Below are positions 8,115 to 17,449 of a DNA stretch of 64,000 bases, in pieces. How positions within the stretch are numbered: the first letter of the stretch is position 1; each line of letters starts with the position of its first letter. Below the pieces are notes generated by a model that was not told the origin of the DNA, did no database searches, and worked only from the letters and a program-made list of their open reading frames with translations. The translations under genes and the position numbers were made by a program. Source of the DNA: Caenispirillum salinarum AK4 (GTDB lineage: Bacteria; Pseudomonadota; Alphaproteobacteria; Rhodospirillales; Rhodospirillaceae); NCBI RefSeq assembly GCF_000315795.1, contig NZ_ANHY01000015.1, forward strand, positions 124,001 through 188,000. Direction: 5' to 3'.

Positions 8115-9668
8115 ATGGGCCGGCGTCTGATCGATCTACTCCGGGACGAGCGCGGGACCGCGCTGATCTACGTCACCGTGCTGCTGACCGTGCTGGGCGG
8201 CGTCGGCGTGCTGGCCATGGACGTCGGCCGCCTGTCCACCACGCACACCCAGGCGCAGAACGCCGCCGACGCCGCCGCCCTGGCCGGCGCGCAGGAACTG
8301 GACGGCCGGACCGACGCCATCAGCCGGGCGACCGCCGCCGTCGCCGCCGTTCTCAACCGGCAGGACTTCGGCGATACCCCGGGCACGATCGCCGCGCCCA
8401 CCGCCACCTGCGCCGACGGGACGGGCACCAACTGCCTGCGCTTCCTGCGCTCGCTGCCGGCCAACGACGACACCGCGATCTCCCCCAGCGACGTCACCAC
8501 CGATCCGACGGAGGCCCGCTTCATAGAGGTGCGTCTGGCGCCGGTGGGGTTCACCGCCATGTTCGCGGCGGTGGCCGGGGCAACCGAGGCGGCGGACCGC
8601 ACCAACCAGGTGGGCGCGACGGCGGTGGCGGGGAACGACCCCCTCATCTGCGGCATTCCGCCCCTGGTCATGTGCAAGCCGTCGGACCCGACCGCGCTGG
8701 ACCCGGGCAATATGATCAAGAGCTTCATGCAGCCCAGTTCCGGCTCCACCGGCTCCACGGCCAGTTACATCGGCGGTCAGTTCGGCCTGCTGTGCCCGGC
8801 CGACGACGCCACCAACTGCGGGGCCCAGGCGGTGGGGCAGAACATCGCATCGGTCACCGGCACCTGCGTGCGCGGCAGCGACATGGCGATGAAGGCCGGC
8901 GTCAACCTTCAGCAGGTGCGTGCCGGCCTCAACGCCCGGTTCGACTGGTGGCTGCCGCAGGCGTCGGACGGAAACGGACCATGGCGCGAACAGGCGGCCT
9001 ATGTTCCGGCCCGCAACGTCACCCAGGCGACCGAGCCCAAGGGCAATCCGCTGGGCGGCGGCACCAAGTGCGACCGCCAGGACCTGGACCCGGCCGAGGC
9101 GGCCGCCCTGCCGCAGGACAACTGCATCGCCGACGGCACCTGCGAGCGGTTCGGCGACGGGAACTTCTCCAGCGGCTGGAGCGATTACGTCAACATCAAC
9201 CACGGGGGCAGCGAGTCCTTCCTGGACCCCTACCGCGGTCAGTTCCGCAACGGCACATCCTCGCCCACGCGGTTCGAAGTCTATCGCGCCGAGATCGAGA
9301 ACACCGCCATCGTCCAGCCCGGGCAGACGACGGCCGGCGGCGGCACCACCACCGAGGACGGCGCGCCCCAGTGCTTCAAGGACACCACCGCGCTGTCGAC
9401 GCCCGACTACACCTACTTCGACGGCGCCCCGAAGAACGACCTGCGGCTTCTGCGCGACCGCCGGGTGCTGCCGGTGGTGGTGGCCGATTGCGGTGCGGCG
9501 GGCTTCGACCCCAAGAGCTTCACGCCCGACGACATCATCTTCGTCTTCCTGACCGAGCCCATGGGCGACCCCGCCGGGTCCACCATCCATGTGGAATCGC
9601 TGGGCCCGGCGGACGGGAACGCCATCAAGCAGATGCACCGCGACGTGGTGCAGATCTACCGGAGGTGA
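8115..9668 (+). CDS. tadG: TadG-like pseudopilin
   Basis: A 517-residue protein. The N terminus RDERGTALIYVTVLLTVLGGVGVLAMDVGRL is the TadG/TadE-like transmembrane segment (PF13400 type), followed by the usual QAQNAADAAALAGAQELDG. The remaining 450 residues are extracytoplasmic with at least ten cysteines, many in close pairs, suggesting disulfides in the periplasm or on the surface. TadG-type proteins are minor components of Tad pili. AGGAGGACC precedes ATG 8115. Its stop lies 4 bases before the next tad gene. Confidence 0.85.
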   Translation: MGRRLIDLLRDERGTALIYVTVLLTVLGGVGVLAMDVGRLSTTHTQAQNAADAAALAGAQELDGRTDAISRATAAVAAVLNRQDFGDTPGTIAAPTATCADGTGTNCLRFLRSLPANDDTAISPSDVTTDPTEARFIEVRLAPVGFTAMFAAVAGATEAADRTNQVGATAVAGNDPLICGIPPLVMCKPSDPTALDPGNMIKSFMQPSSGSTGSTASYIGGQFGLLCPADDATNCGAQAVGQNIASVTGTCVRGSDMAMKAGVNLQQVRAGLNARFDWWLPQASDGNGPWREQAAYVPARNVTQATEPKGNPLGGGTKCDRQDLDPAEAAALPQDNCIADGTCERFGDGNFSSGWSDYVNINHGGSESFLDPYRGQFRNGTSSPTRFEVYRAEIENTAIVQPGQTTAGGGTTTEDGAPQCFKDTTALSTPDYTYFDGAPKNDLRLLRDRRVLPVVVADCGAAGFDPKSFTPDDIIFVFLTEPMGDPAGSTIHVESLGPADGNAIKQMHRDVVQIYRR

Positions 9669-9672
9669 CGCC

Positions 9673-10149
9673 ATGCGCCGCATGCTTTCGCGCCGGCTTC
9701 GGCCGGGTCTCCTGCGGCGCGACGACGGCGTCGCGCTGGTGGAAATGACGCTGGTGATGCCGGTACTTCTTCTGCTTCTGGTCGGCTTCGTGGAATTCGG
9801 GCGGATGCTCTACATGCACCAGGTGGTCGAAACCGCCGCCCGCGCCACCGCCCGGTTCCTGGCCCGCGCGCCGGCCATCGACTCGACCACGACCACCGCC
9901 GCCCAGAACATCGCCATCTACGGCAATCCCGCCGGCTCCGGCACGCCGCGCCTGAGCCACTGGCCGGCGGAGGGACTGGCGACCATCGGGGTCACCGGAC
10001 CCGTGGCCGGTGCGGTGACGGGAACCGAGATCGTGCGGGTCGTCATCCAGCTTCCCTACAAGGACGTGGGGCTTCTGGGCGTCATCGGGCTGGCACCGCC
10101 CGACCTGACCGCGGCCCACGAGGAACGCTACAGCGGCGGCAACGGCTGA
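9673..10149 (+). CDS. tadE: TadE-like pseudopilin
   Basis: A 158-residue pseudopilin. The segment RDDGVALVEMTLVMPVLLLLLVGFVEFGRMLYMHQVVETAARATARF is a textbook TadE domain (PF07811), including the Glu at position +5 of the mature pilin-like helix. The start is ATG 9673, which overlies GGAGGTGACGCC; in-frame starts further upstream lie inside tadG. It is translated directly after tadG and probably processed by CpaA. Confidence 0.9.
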   Translation: MRRMLSRRLRPGLLRRDDGVALVEMTLVMPVLLLLLVGFVEFGRMLYMHQVVETAARATARFLARAPAIDSTTTTAAQNIAIYGNPAGSGTPRLSHWPAEGLATIGVTGPVAGAVTGTEIVRVVIQLPYKDVGLLGVIGLAPPDLTAAHEERYSGGNG

Positions 10150-10166
10150 GGGCGAGGGGACGGCAC

Positions 10167-10820
10167 ATGCGCGCAACGATCATCCACAAGGCCCGCAGGC
10201 TGGGCCGCGACGAGCGGGGCACCGCGATCCTGGAGTTCACGCTGGTCGCCATGATCCTGTTCTCGATCACCTTTGCCATCGTCGACTTCGCCATCGCCTT
10301 CTGGCAGGCCAACCTGGCCGACAAGGCGACCTATCAGGGCACGCGGCAGGCGGTTCAGTCCGATCCCGTCGCGCCCGGGCTGGTGACGTGGAGCGGCGTC
10401 GTCGACGGCGGCCTGGTGCCCGGGCAGTCGCTCGACCTGACGACGCTGGACACCTTCACCGTGCGCTGCCAGGGCGGGGCCTGCGCCTGCACCGGTCCGG
10501 GCTGCGGAACGCTGGGCGATCCCGGCTACGACGCCACCGCCTTCAACCGGGTGCTGGCGGCCGTGCAGATGCTGGACGGCAACGGCACGGCCCTGTTCCC
10601 CCGTGCCACGGCCGACAACGTCTACATCGAGTACACCCATGTCGGCCAGGGCTTCGCCGGCCGGCCGGGGTCTGACATCGTGCCGCTGGTGTCGGTGGGG
10701 GTGCAGGGGCTGGTCCACCCGTTCTACTTCATGGGTGCCTTCGGGGTCAGCGACCTGACCATCGGTGATTCGCTGACCACCCTGCCGGCGGAGGATCTGT
10801 CCACCGCCGGCCCGGGGTAA
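10167..10820 (+). CDS. TadE/TadF-like pseudopilin, last gene of the tad operon
   Basis: A 217-residue protein with the TadE-type helix RDERGTAILEFTLVAMILFSITFAIVDFAIAF at residues 12-45 and a periplasmic domain containing the cluster CQGGACACTGPGCG (four cysteines near residues 108-118). Likely a second minor pseudopilin (TadF position). GAGGGGACGG precedes ATG 10167. The stop TAA ends only 2 bases from the stop codon of the convergent puuD gene, so the two operons meet tail to tail without a terminator between them. Confidence 0.85.
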   Translation: MRATIIHKARRLGRDERGTAILEFTLVAMILFSITFAIVDFAIAFWQANLADKATYQGTRQAVQSDPVAPGLVTWSGVVDGGLVPGQSLDLTTLDTFTVRCQGGACACTGPGCGTLGDPGYDATAFNRVLAAVQMLDGNGTALFPRATADNVYIEYTHVGQGFAGRPGSDIVPLVSVGVQGLVHPFYFMGAFGVSDLTIGDSLTTLPAEDLSTAGPG

Positions 10821-10822
10821 CG

Positions 10823-12043
10823 CTATTCCATCGCGTCGATCCAGCGGCCCAGCAGCGCCCGTTCCTCGGGCGTGATGTCGGTGACGTTGCCGAGCGGCAT
10901 GGCCTCGCTGGCGACGCTCTGTTCGTGGATCTTCGCGGCCCAGTGGCGGATGTGCTCGGGCGTTTCCAGCACCACGCCCATGGGCGCGGCGTCGAAGCCC
11001 TCCCACGTCGGTTGCGCGGCGTGACAGGCGGTGCAGCGCGAGTGGACGATGGCGGTGACCACCGGGGTCAGGCTCCCGGCCGCCTCGGCCGTGAGGGGCG
11101 CGACGGCATCGGTCGACGCGGTGGCGGGGCTGTCGAGGGTGCGCGTCGCCGTCACGCCGACCACGACGGCCACCATGGCCGCGGCAGCGGCGGGCAGCAT
11201 CCAGGCTTTCGCCCGGTGGGTGTGGCGCAGGACGAACACATGCCGCACGGCAGCCCCCACCGTCGCCAGGGCCAGCAGCACCAGCCAGCTGTGCGGGTGG
11301 TCGTAGGCGATGGGGTAGTGGTTGGAGATCATCAGGAACAGCACGGGCAGCGTGAAGTACGTGTTGTGAACGCTGCGCTGCTTGCCCTTCATCCCCCACA
11401 CGGGGTCCGGCGTCTCGCCCTTGCGCATGGCGTCGACGCTCTTGCGCTGGTTGGGAATGATGACGAAGAAGACGTTCGCCACCATGATCGTCCCAAGTGC
11501 GGCGCCCACGTGCAGGAACGCCGCCCGGCCCGACAGCAGGTGCGTCATGGCGTAGCTGAGAACCGCCACCAGCACCACGACGGCCACCGCCAGCCAGCGG
11601 TCATCGCGCCCGAGCGGGCTGCGGCAGAGCCCGTCATAGACCAGCCAGCTCACCCCCAGCGCCCCAAGGCCGATGGCGACGGCGGCGGCTTGGCTCAGGT
11701 CTCCGTCGGCCGGCATCATGTAGGTGGCACCGCCCAGGTAATAGACCAGCACCAGGAGCGCGAAGCCCGACAGCCAGGTGGAATAGGCCTCCCACTTGAA
11801 CCAGTGCAGGTGGCTCGGCAGATCGGGCGGGGCGACCTTGAACTTGCGCGCGTGGTAGAACCCGCCGCCGTGCACCATCCAGATATCGCCCTGGAGCTTC
11901 TTGCGCTCCGGGTCATCCTTCGTCGGCAGCAGGCTGTTGTCCTGCCAGACGAAATAGAAGGAGGACCCGATCCAGGCGATGCCGACGATCAGGTGAACCC
12001 ACCGCGCGATGAGGTTCAGCCACTCCAGGCCGGGAAGCTCCAT
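10823..12043 (-). CDS. puuD: Urate hydroxylase PuuD (membrane urate oxidase with cytochrome c domain)
   Basis: A 406-residue protein. Residues 1-310 hold about eight transmembrane helices of the Urate_ox_N family (PF06181), with KWEAYSTWLSGFALLVLVYYLGG and the WVHLIVGIAWIGSSFYF opening typical of PuuD. Residues 320-406 form a cytochrome c domain: haem motif CTACH at 337-341 and a probable distal ligand Met382 in EAMPLGN. PuuD oxidises urate to 5-hydroxyisourate and passes electrons to the respiratory chain rather than to O2 directly. It is the last gene of the five-gene purine operon, 3 bases after the UraD-UraH fusion, whose product acts next in the pathway. Confidence 0.93.
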   Translation of the reverse strand: MELPGLEWLNLIARWVHLIVGIAWIGSSFYFVWQDNSLLPTKDDPERKKLQGDIWMVHGGGFYHARKFKVAPPDLPSHLHWFKWEAYSTWLSGFALLVLVYYLGGATYMMPADGDLSQAAAVAIGLGALGVSWLVYDGLCRSPLGRDDRWLAVAVVVLVAVLSYAMTHLLSGRAAFLHVGAALGTIMVANVFFVIIPNQRKSVDAMRKGETPDPVWGMKGKQRSVHNTYFTLPVLFLMISNHYPIAYDHPHSWLVLLALATVGAAVRHVFVLRHTHRAKAWMLPAAAAAMVAVVVGVTATRTLDSPATASTDAVAPLTAEAAGSLTPVVTAIVHSRCTACHAAQPTWEGFDAAPMGVVLETPEHIRHWAAKIHEQSVASEAMPLGNVTDITPEERALLGRWIDAME

Positions 12044-12046
12044 CCG

Positions 12047-12922
12047 TCAGCTCCCGCGGTAGGTGGACAGCGCCCAGGGCGACAGCAGAAGCGGCACGTG
12101 GTAGTGCGCCTCCGGGTTGCTGATGCCGAACCGCAGGGGCACGCGATCGAGGAACGGTGGCGCGTGGGTTTCCGTGCCGGTGCGCGCGAAGTACACGCCG
12201 CACTCGAACACCCATTCATAGGTTCCGGCCGTGAAGTCGGCCCCTTGCAGGGCGGGGGCGTCCAGGCGGCCGTCGTCGTTGGTGACGAAGCGGCCGACTT
12301 CCGTCCGCCGCTCGCCGTCCAGCCGGTGGAGCGTCACCGGAAGGCCGTTGGCGGGGCGGCCGGCGGCGGTGTCGAGCACATGCGTCGTCAGCTTGCCCGT
12401 CGGTGCCGGGGCAACGCGGTCCAGCAGCCGCAGCCAGGCGATCTTGCCGACCTCGGCCAGCGCGCGCTGCATTTCATCGGTGCGCGCATTGCCGAGGCGC
12501 CCCTCGAACCCCGCCAGGATGCGCGCCTTGTCGGCCCCCTTCACCGCCATGATGAAGGGAAAGCCGAAGCGCATGGAATACGCGGTGTTCAGTTCCGTGA
12601 AACGCTCCATTTCCTCGGGCGTGAGCGTATCCAGCCCGGCCGAGGCCTGTTCGCCGGTCGACGCATGGGTCAACTCGCCCGCCAGTGCGGCCTTGCCGGC
12701 AAGGTCCGGGTGGGCGCGCAGGAGGGACAGCTTTTCGTCGTCTTCCGCCGCTTCCACCGCGCCCATCATCATGTCGTGCATCTCGGTGACGCTGGCAAAG
12801 GGACGGGCGCGGGCGACGCGCTCCGCCACCCAGGGCGAATGCTCGAACAGGTCGCCGAAGGTTTCCACGAAGGTCGCGTCGTCCATGGCGGCGACGGCAT
12901 CGAGGCTCAACAGGTCGGTCAC
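12047..12922 (-). CDS. UraD-UraH fusion: OHCU decarboxylase and 5-hydroxyisourate hydrolase
   Basis: A 291-residue bifunctional protein. Residues 1-170 are OHCU decarboxylase (PF09349): HPDLAG at 71-76 with the catalytic His, then STGEQASAGLD at 88-98. Residues 177-291 are transthyretin-like HIU hydrolase (PF00576): LTTHVLD with a catalytic His near 181, and the C-terminal signature YRGS. The fusion converts 5-hydroxyisourate to OHCU and then to S-allantoin, so the product of PuuD is channelled through one chain. Start is GTG 12922, which overlaps the xdhC stop as GTGA and follows GGAGAG. Domain order is decarboxylase first, hydrolase second. Confidence 0.92.
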   Translation of the reverse strand: MTDLLSLDAVAAMDDATFVETFGDLFEHSPWVAERVARARPFASVTEMHDMMMGAVEAAEDDEKLSLLRAHPDLAGKAALAGELTHASTGEQASAGLDTLTPEEMERFTELNTAYSMRFGFPFIMAVKGADKARILAGFEGRLGNARTDEMQRALAEVGKIAWLRLLDRVAPAPTGKLTTHVLDTAAGRPANGLPVTLHRLDGERRTEVGRFVTNDDGRLDAPALQGADFTAGTYEWVFECGVYFARTGTETHAPPFLDRVPLRFGISNPEAHYHVPLLLSPWALSTYRGS

Positions 12923-13704
12923 AAGGTCTCTCCGTCGGGGGAATTTGCAAGAATCTCGGCGGCCACGGCGATGGCGATCTCCGCCGGCCGCTTGCCGCCC
13001 ACGCCGGGCAGGCCGATGGGGCAGGCCACCGCGTCCACGCGCTGCGGCGCCACGCCGTCCTCCAGCAGGCGCTTGCGGAACCGCGCCCACTTGGTCTTGG
13101 ACCCGATCAGGCCGACCGGGCCCAGGTCGTCGCGCTTCAGCAGGGCGGCCAGGATTTCGTAATCGCGGTCATGGCTGTGCGTCATCACATAGGCCCGAGC
13201 CCCCGCCGGCAGCCCGGCCACCTCCGTCGCCGGATCATCGGCGCGGCGGGTGAATGCGCGGGAGGACGGGGGGAAGGCATCGGGGCGCTCGTCGATCCAC
13301 AGGATGCGCACCGGCGTCCCCTCCAGCACGCGCACGAGCGCCGTCGCCACATGCCCGGCGCCGAACAGGGCGACGGTGATCGTGGGTGCGGCGAAGGGCT
13401 CGAACAGAAGCGTCGCCGCCCCGCCGCAGCACTGGTTGCGATCGGCACCCAGCATGAGCTTTTCCGTCACCGGCGCGGACGCCCCCTCGGCCAGCAGGCG
13501 GCGGGCGGCGTCCATGGCCTCCTGCTCCAGCTCGCCGCCGCCGATGGAGCCCGAGAAGGCGTCGGCGGTGACGATCATCTTGGCCCCGGCCTCGCGCGGG
13601 GTGGAGCCCAGCGCCTCGATGACCGTCACCAACACATGCGGGTCCGCCGCCGCGTCCAGGGCGGTCAGCGCGCTCCGCCAGTCCATGTCCCGCCAGTCGG
13701 TCAT
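12919..13704 (-). CDS. xdhC: Xanthine dehydrogenase accessory factor XdhC
   Basis: A 261-residue XdhC/CoxI family protein that binds molybdenum cofactor, promotes its sulfuration and inserts it into XdhB. Visible: the N-terminal XdhC domain with SIGGGELEQEAMDAAR, a CCGGAA pair (residues near 98), and the C-terminal Rossmann domain with VALFGAGHVATALVRVL. The C-terminal block LIGSKTKWARFRKRL is a family signature. The start ATG 13704 overlaps the xdhB stop as ATGA. Confidence 0.93.
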   Translation of the reverse strand: MTDWRDMDWRSALTALDAAADPHVLVTVIEALGSTPREAGAKMIVTADAFSGSIGGGELEQEAMDAARRLLAEGASAPVTEKLMLGADRNQCCGGAATLLFEPFAAPTITVALFGAGHVATALVRVLEGTPVRILWIDERPDAFPPSSRAFTRRADDPATEVAGLPAGARAYVMTHSHDRDYEILAALLKRDDLGPVGLIGSKTKWARFRKRLLEDGVAPQRVDAVACPIGLPGVGGKRPAEIAIAVAAEILANSPDGETL

Positions 13705-16013
13705 GCGGTGTCTTTCGCCGCCTGCACGGCCATGAGGATGCGCTCCGGCGTGGCGGGGGCGTCGAGTTTCGGCACATGCCCGGCCGGGCCGCAGCTTGCC
13801 ACGGCATCGCGGAGCGCCAGCCACACGCTGATCGCCAGCATGAAGGGCGGCTCGCCGACCGCCTTGGAGCGGAAGACGGTCGCTTCCTCGTTGGGCGCGT
13901 CGGCCAGAAGGTCCACCCGCAGGTCGCGGGGCACATCGCGGGCGGTCGGGATTTTGTACGTGGACGGAGCATGGGTCTTCAGCACGCCGTCCTTGTCCCA
14001 CACCAGTTCCTCCATGGTCAGCCAGCCGAGGCCCTGAACGAACCCGCCCTCGATCTGGCCCTTGTCGACCGCCGGGTTGAGCGACGCGCCGACGTCGTGG
14101 AGGATATCGGTCCGCAGCGGCTTCCACTCGCCCGTCAGCGTGTCGATGGCGACTTCCGACACCGCCAGCCCGTGCGCGAAGTAGAAGAACGGCCGTCCCC
14201 GGTTGGTGGTGCGGTCGAAGTGGATTTTCGGCGTGCGGTAGAAGCCCGTCGACGACAGCGACACCCGTGCCACATGGCACAGCTCCGCCAGTTCGCCGAA
14301 GGGGACGGACTTGTTGCCGGCGCGGACCATGTTGCGCTCGAACACCACCGCGCTCTTTTCCGCGCCCAGGTGCTCGGCGGCGACGTCGGCCATGCGGTCG
14401 CGGATGGTCTCCGCCGCGATCCTGGCCGCCATGCCGTTGAGATCCGTGCCCGAGGATGCGGCGGTGGGGGATGTGTTGGGCACCTTGCCGGTGGTCGTGG
14501 CGGTGGGCCTGATGCGGTCCAGGTCCAGCCCGAAGACGGCGGCCACCACCTGGGCGACCTTGGTGAACAGGCCCTGGCCCATTTCCGTGCCGCCGTGGTT
14601 CAGGCTGACGGAGCCGTCGGTGTAGACGTGCAGCAGCGCCCCGGCCTGGTTCATCTCCGGCTTGTTGAAGCTGACGCCGAACTTCACCGGCGAGACCGCG
14701 AGGCCCTTGCGCAGCACGCCGCCCTTGGCGTTGAAGGCGTCCACCGCCTTGCGCCGCGCCGCGTAGTCGCTGGAGGCCAGAACCTCGTCGAGCATTTCGG
14801 GCAGGCGGAAGTGTTCCACGGGCTGGTGATAGGGCGTGAGGTTCCGCCCCTCCGGCCCGTAGAAATTCCGCCGCCGCACCTCCAGCGGGTCCAGGTTCAG
14901 GGTGCGGGCGATCTGGTCCATCATGGCTTCCGCCGCCATCATGCCCTGCGGCCCGCCGAATCCCCGGAAGGCGGTGTTGCTCTGGGTGTTGGTCTTGCAG
15001 AACAGGCCCGTCAGCTTCACGTGCGGATAGAAGTACGCGTTGTCGGCATGGCTGAGGGCGCGGCTTACCACGCCCGGCGACAGGTCCACCGACCAGCCGC
15101 AGCGGGCGGCGAGAGTCATCTCCACGGCCTGCACGCGGCCGTCATCGTCCACGCCGACATCCCATGTCAGCAGGAAATCGTGCCGCTTGCCGGTCACCAT
15201 CATGTCGGTGTCGCGGTCGAGCCGGCACTTCACCGGCCGCCCCGTCACCCGCGCCAGAACGGCGGCAATGCCGGCGATGATGGTCGCCTGGCTTTCCTTG
15301 CCGCCGAAGGCCCCGCCCATGCGCCTGACCTCCACTGTGACGGCGTTCATGTCCACGCCCAGCAGCCGCGCGACAAGGTGCTGAACCTCCGTCGGGTGCT
15401 GGGTGCCGGAGTGGACCAGCATGTCCTGGTCTTCCTGCGGCAGGGCGAGGGCGGCCTGGGTCTCCAGGTAGAAGTGATCCTGCCCGCCGACCATGATCTC
15501 GCCCCGGATGCGATGCGGCGCGTCGGCCAGCGCCGGGCCGGGCTTGCCGCGCAGGAATTCCGACGGCGGCAGGACGTAGTGCGCCTTCTCCACCGCCTCC
15601 CGCAGGTCGAGCACCGGCGTCAGCGGCTCGGCCGTGACCTCCACCAGCGCGGCGGCGCGGCGGGCGGTCTCCAGGTCGCGGGCGGCGACGGCGGCGACGG
15701 GGTGGCCGACGTATTCCACCACGCCCTCGGCCAGCAGGGGCTCGCCGGGGACGATGGCGCCGACGTCGTTCTCGCCGGGAATGTCGGCGGCGGTGACCAC
15801 GGCATGGACACCCGGAAGCTCCAGTGCCCGGCTCGCATCAATCCCGGTGAGGCGCGCGTGCGCCCATCGGCTGGTCACCAGGGCCGTGTGCAGGCAGCCG
15901 CGCGGCTCCGCCATGTCGTCGATATAGCGCGCGGCCCCCGTGGCGTGCTTGAGCGCGCTGTCATGGGCATGGGGATGATGCACGGCGGAGCGGGCAGGGG
16001 GGGTAAGCTTCAT
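13701..16013 (-). CDS. xdhB: Xanthine dehydrogenase molybdopterin-binding subunit XdhB
   Basis: A 770-residue large subunit. It contains the a/b hammerhead domain (residues 18-130) and Mo-cofactor-binding domains with GGAFGGKESQA, AFRGFGGPQGM (substrate-orienting Arg), GTEMGQGLFTKVAQ, and the catalytic Glu in VGEPPFML (about residue 721). With XdhA it oxidises hypoxanthine and xanthine to urate in the cytoplasm. Start MKLTPPARS at 16013 overlaps the xdhA stop (ATGA); an upstream in-frame extension is inside xdhA and is not supported. Confidence 0.95.
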   Translation of the reverse strand: MKLTPPARSAVHHPHAHDSALKHATGAARYIDDMAEPRGCLHTALVTSRWAHARLTGIDASRALELPGVHAVVTAADIPGENDVGAIVPGEPLLAEGVVEYVGHPVAAVAARDLETARRAAALVEVTAEPLTPVLDLREAVEKAHYVLPPSEFLRGKPGPALADAPHRIRGEIMVGGQDHFYLETQAALALPQEDQDMLVHSGTQHPTEVQHLVARLLGVDMNAVTVEVRRMGGAFGGKESQATIIAGIAAVLARVTGRPVKCRLDRDTDMMVTGKRHDFLLTWDVGVDDDGRVQAVEMTLAARCGWSVDLSPGVVSRALSHADNAYFYPHVKLTGLFCKTNTQSNTAFRGFGGPQGMMAAEAMMDQIARTLNLDPLEVRRRNFYGPEGRNLTPYHQPVEHFRLPEMLDEVLASSDYAARRKAVDAFNAKGGVLRKGLAVSPVKFGVSFNKPEMNQAGALLHVYTDGSVSLNHGGTEMGQGLFTKVAQVVAAVFGLDLDRIRPTATTTGKVPNTSPTAASSGTDLNGMAARIAAETIRDRMADVAAEHLGAEKSAVVFERNMVRAGNKSVPFGELAELCHVARVSLSSTGFYRTPKIHFDRTTNRGRPFFYFAHGLAVSEVAIDTLTGEWKPLRTDILHDVGASLNPAVDKGQIEGGFVQGLGWLTMEELVWDKDGVLKTHAPSTYKIPTARDVPRDLRVDLLADAPNEEATVFRSKAVGEPPFMLAISVWLALRDAVASCGPAGHVPKLDAPATPERILMAVQAAKDTA

Positions 16014-17449
16014 AGGGCCTCCAGCCGCGCGGGCGTCCCGGGTTCGGCGGTTTCGTGCCACAGGCGGTCCAGCAGGTTGGCGGCGACGGCGGTGCGGTAG
16101 GCGGCCGTGCCGCGCGCATCGTCCATGGGGCTGATGTCCTCGGCCACCGCACGCTTAACGGCGGCGACCGTCTCGGGCGTCCAGGGCTGGCCGAGGAGGG
16201 CCTTCTCGGCTTTCTCCGCCCGAACAGGCGTCGCCGCCACGCCGCCGTAGGCCAGCCGCGCATGGTCCACCCGTCCGTCCTGCACCTTCAGCGCGAAGGC
16301 GGCGGCGACGGTGGAGATATCTTGGTCCACGCGCTTGGCGATCTTGTAGGCCGCGATGTGTGTGCCCGGCGCCGGGCGGGGAATGCGGATGGCGACGATC
16401 AGTTCGTCGGGGTCCAGCACGGTCTTGCGGTAGCCGGTGACGAAATCCCTTGCGGCGACCGTCCGCCGCCCGCGCTCCGCGCTCACCAGCGTGATTTCCG
16501 CATCCAGCGCGATCAGCGGCGGCAGGGTGTCGCCGATGGGGGATGCGGTGCCGATGTTGCCGCCGAGCGTGCCCAGGTTCCGCACCTGGGCGGCGCCGAT
16601 GCGGCGGATCATCCCGTCCAGCCCCGGCGCCAGGGCGGCCAGAGCCTCCAGCGCATCGGCGTAAGGCGTGTTGGCGGCGATGGTCAGGCCGTCCTTGTCC
16701 TCGGTGATCCCACGCAGGTCCGGCACGCGGCCGAGATAGAGGATGCCGGGCGGAACCTGGAACTGCTTGGTCACGCGCAGGCCCTGGTCCGTGCCGCCGG
16801 CCCACAGCCAGGCCTCCGGGAACTGCTGGCGCAGGCGCAGGGCGTCGTCGAGCGTGGTGGGGGCGAGGAAGCGATGGCTGCCGGCACGGTAGTCCAGCGG
16901 CGCCGCGGCGATCTCGCGCAGCTTTTCAGCCAACGCCGCTTCCTCCGGCGCCGGAGCCTCCAGGGGCAGGGCACGGGCGGCTTCCAGGATCGGGCGATAG
17001 CCGGTGCAGCGGCAGAGGTTGCCGGCGATGGAGTCCATCACCGACTCGTCATCCCGCGCGGGTGTCCGCCCAAGTGCCGCCAGCGCCATGACGAACCCCG
17101 GCGTGCAGTATCCGCACTGCGTGGCGTGCGTCTCGGCCATGAGCGTCTGGGCGGCGTGCGGCGCGCTGCCGCCCTTCGCCAGCCCCTCGGCCGTGACGAC
17201 CGCCCGCCCGTCCACCTGCGGCACCAGCACCAGGCAGGCGTTGACGGCCCGCCAGTCGAAACCCTCCGCGCCGTCGGGCAGGGGCGTGCCCAGCAGCACC
17301 GTACAGGCGCCGCAGTCCCCTTCCGCGCAGCCCTCCTTGGCGGCGGTCAGGCCCTCGGCGCGCAGCCAGTTGAGCAGCGTCATGTGCGGTGGAACATCGT
17401 CCACCGCGCGGATGGCGCCGTTCAGGGCAAAGCGGATGGCGTCTCTCAT
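16010..17449 (-). CDS. xdhA: Xanthine dehydrogenase small subunit XdhA (2Fe-2S and FAD)
   Basis: A 479-residue subunit. The plant-type 2Fe-2S centre is at CAEGDCGAC, the second 2Fe-2S domain at CGYCTPGF with CRCTGY, and the FAD-binding domain (PF00941) covers about 200-370 with RNLGTLGGNIGTASPIGD. A CO-dehydrogenase flavoprotein C-terminal domain follows. It carries electrons from XdhB to NAD+. First gene of the minus-strand purine operon; ATG 17449 follows GGGAGCC. The divergent importer gene starts 215 bases away, implying a shared control region. Confidence 0.95.
   Translation of the reverse strand: MRDAIRFALNGAIRAVDDVPPHMTLLNWLRAEGLTAAKEGCAEGDCGACTVLLGTPLPDGAEGFDWRAVNACLVLVPQVDGRAVVTAEGLAKGGSAPHAAQTLMAETHATQCGYCTPGFVMALAALGRTPARDDESVMDSIAGNLCRCTGYRPILEAARALPLEAPAPEEAALAEKLREIAAAPLDYRAGSHRFLAPTTLDDALRLRQQFPEAWLWAGGTDQGLRVTKQFQVPPGILYLGRVPDLRGITEDKDGLTIAANTPYADALEALAALAPGLDGMIRRIGAAQVRNLGTLGGNIGTASPIGDTLPPLIALDAEITLVSAERGRRTVAARDFVTGYRKTVLDPDELIVAIRIPRPAPGTHIAAYKIAKRVDQDISTVAAAFALKVQDGRVDHARLAYGGVAATPVRAEKAEKALLGQPWTPETVAAVKRAVAEDISPMDDARGTAAYRTAVAANLLDRLWHETAEPGTPARLEAL

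Noticed and set aside
7040-9748. 902-codon plus-strand ORF across the tad TPR, cpaA and tadG genes
   Set aside because: Arg/Pro/Gly-rich translation with no family motif; it is the shifted frame of real genes with clear motifs and ribosome binding sites, kept open by high G/C.
13776-16100. 774-codon plus-strand ORF opposite xdhB
   Set aside because: Shadow of xdhB; composition abnormal and no motif.
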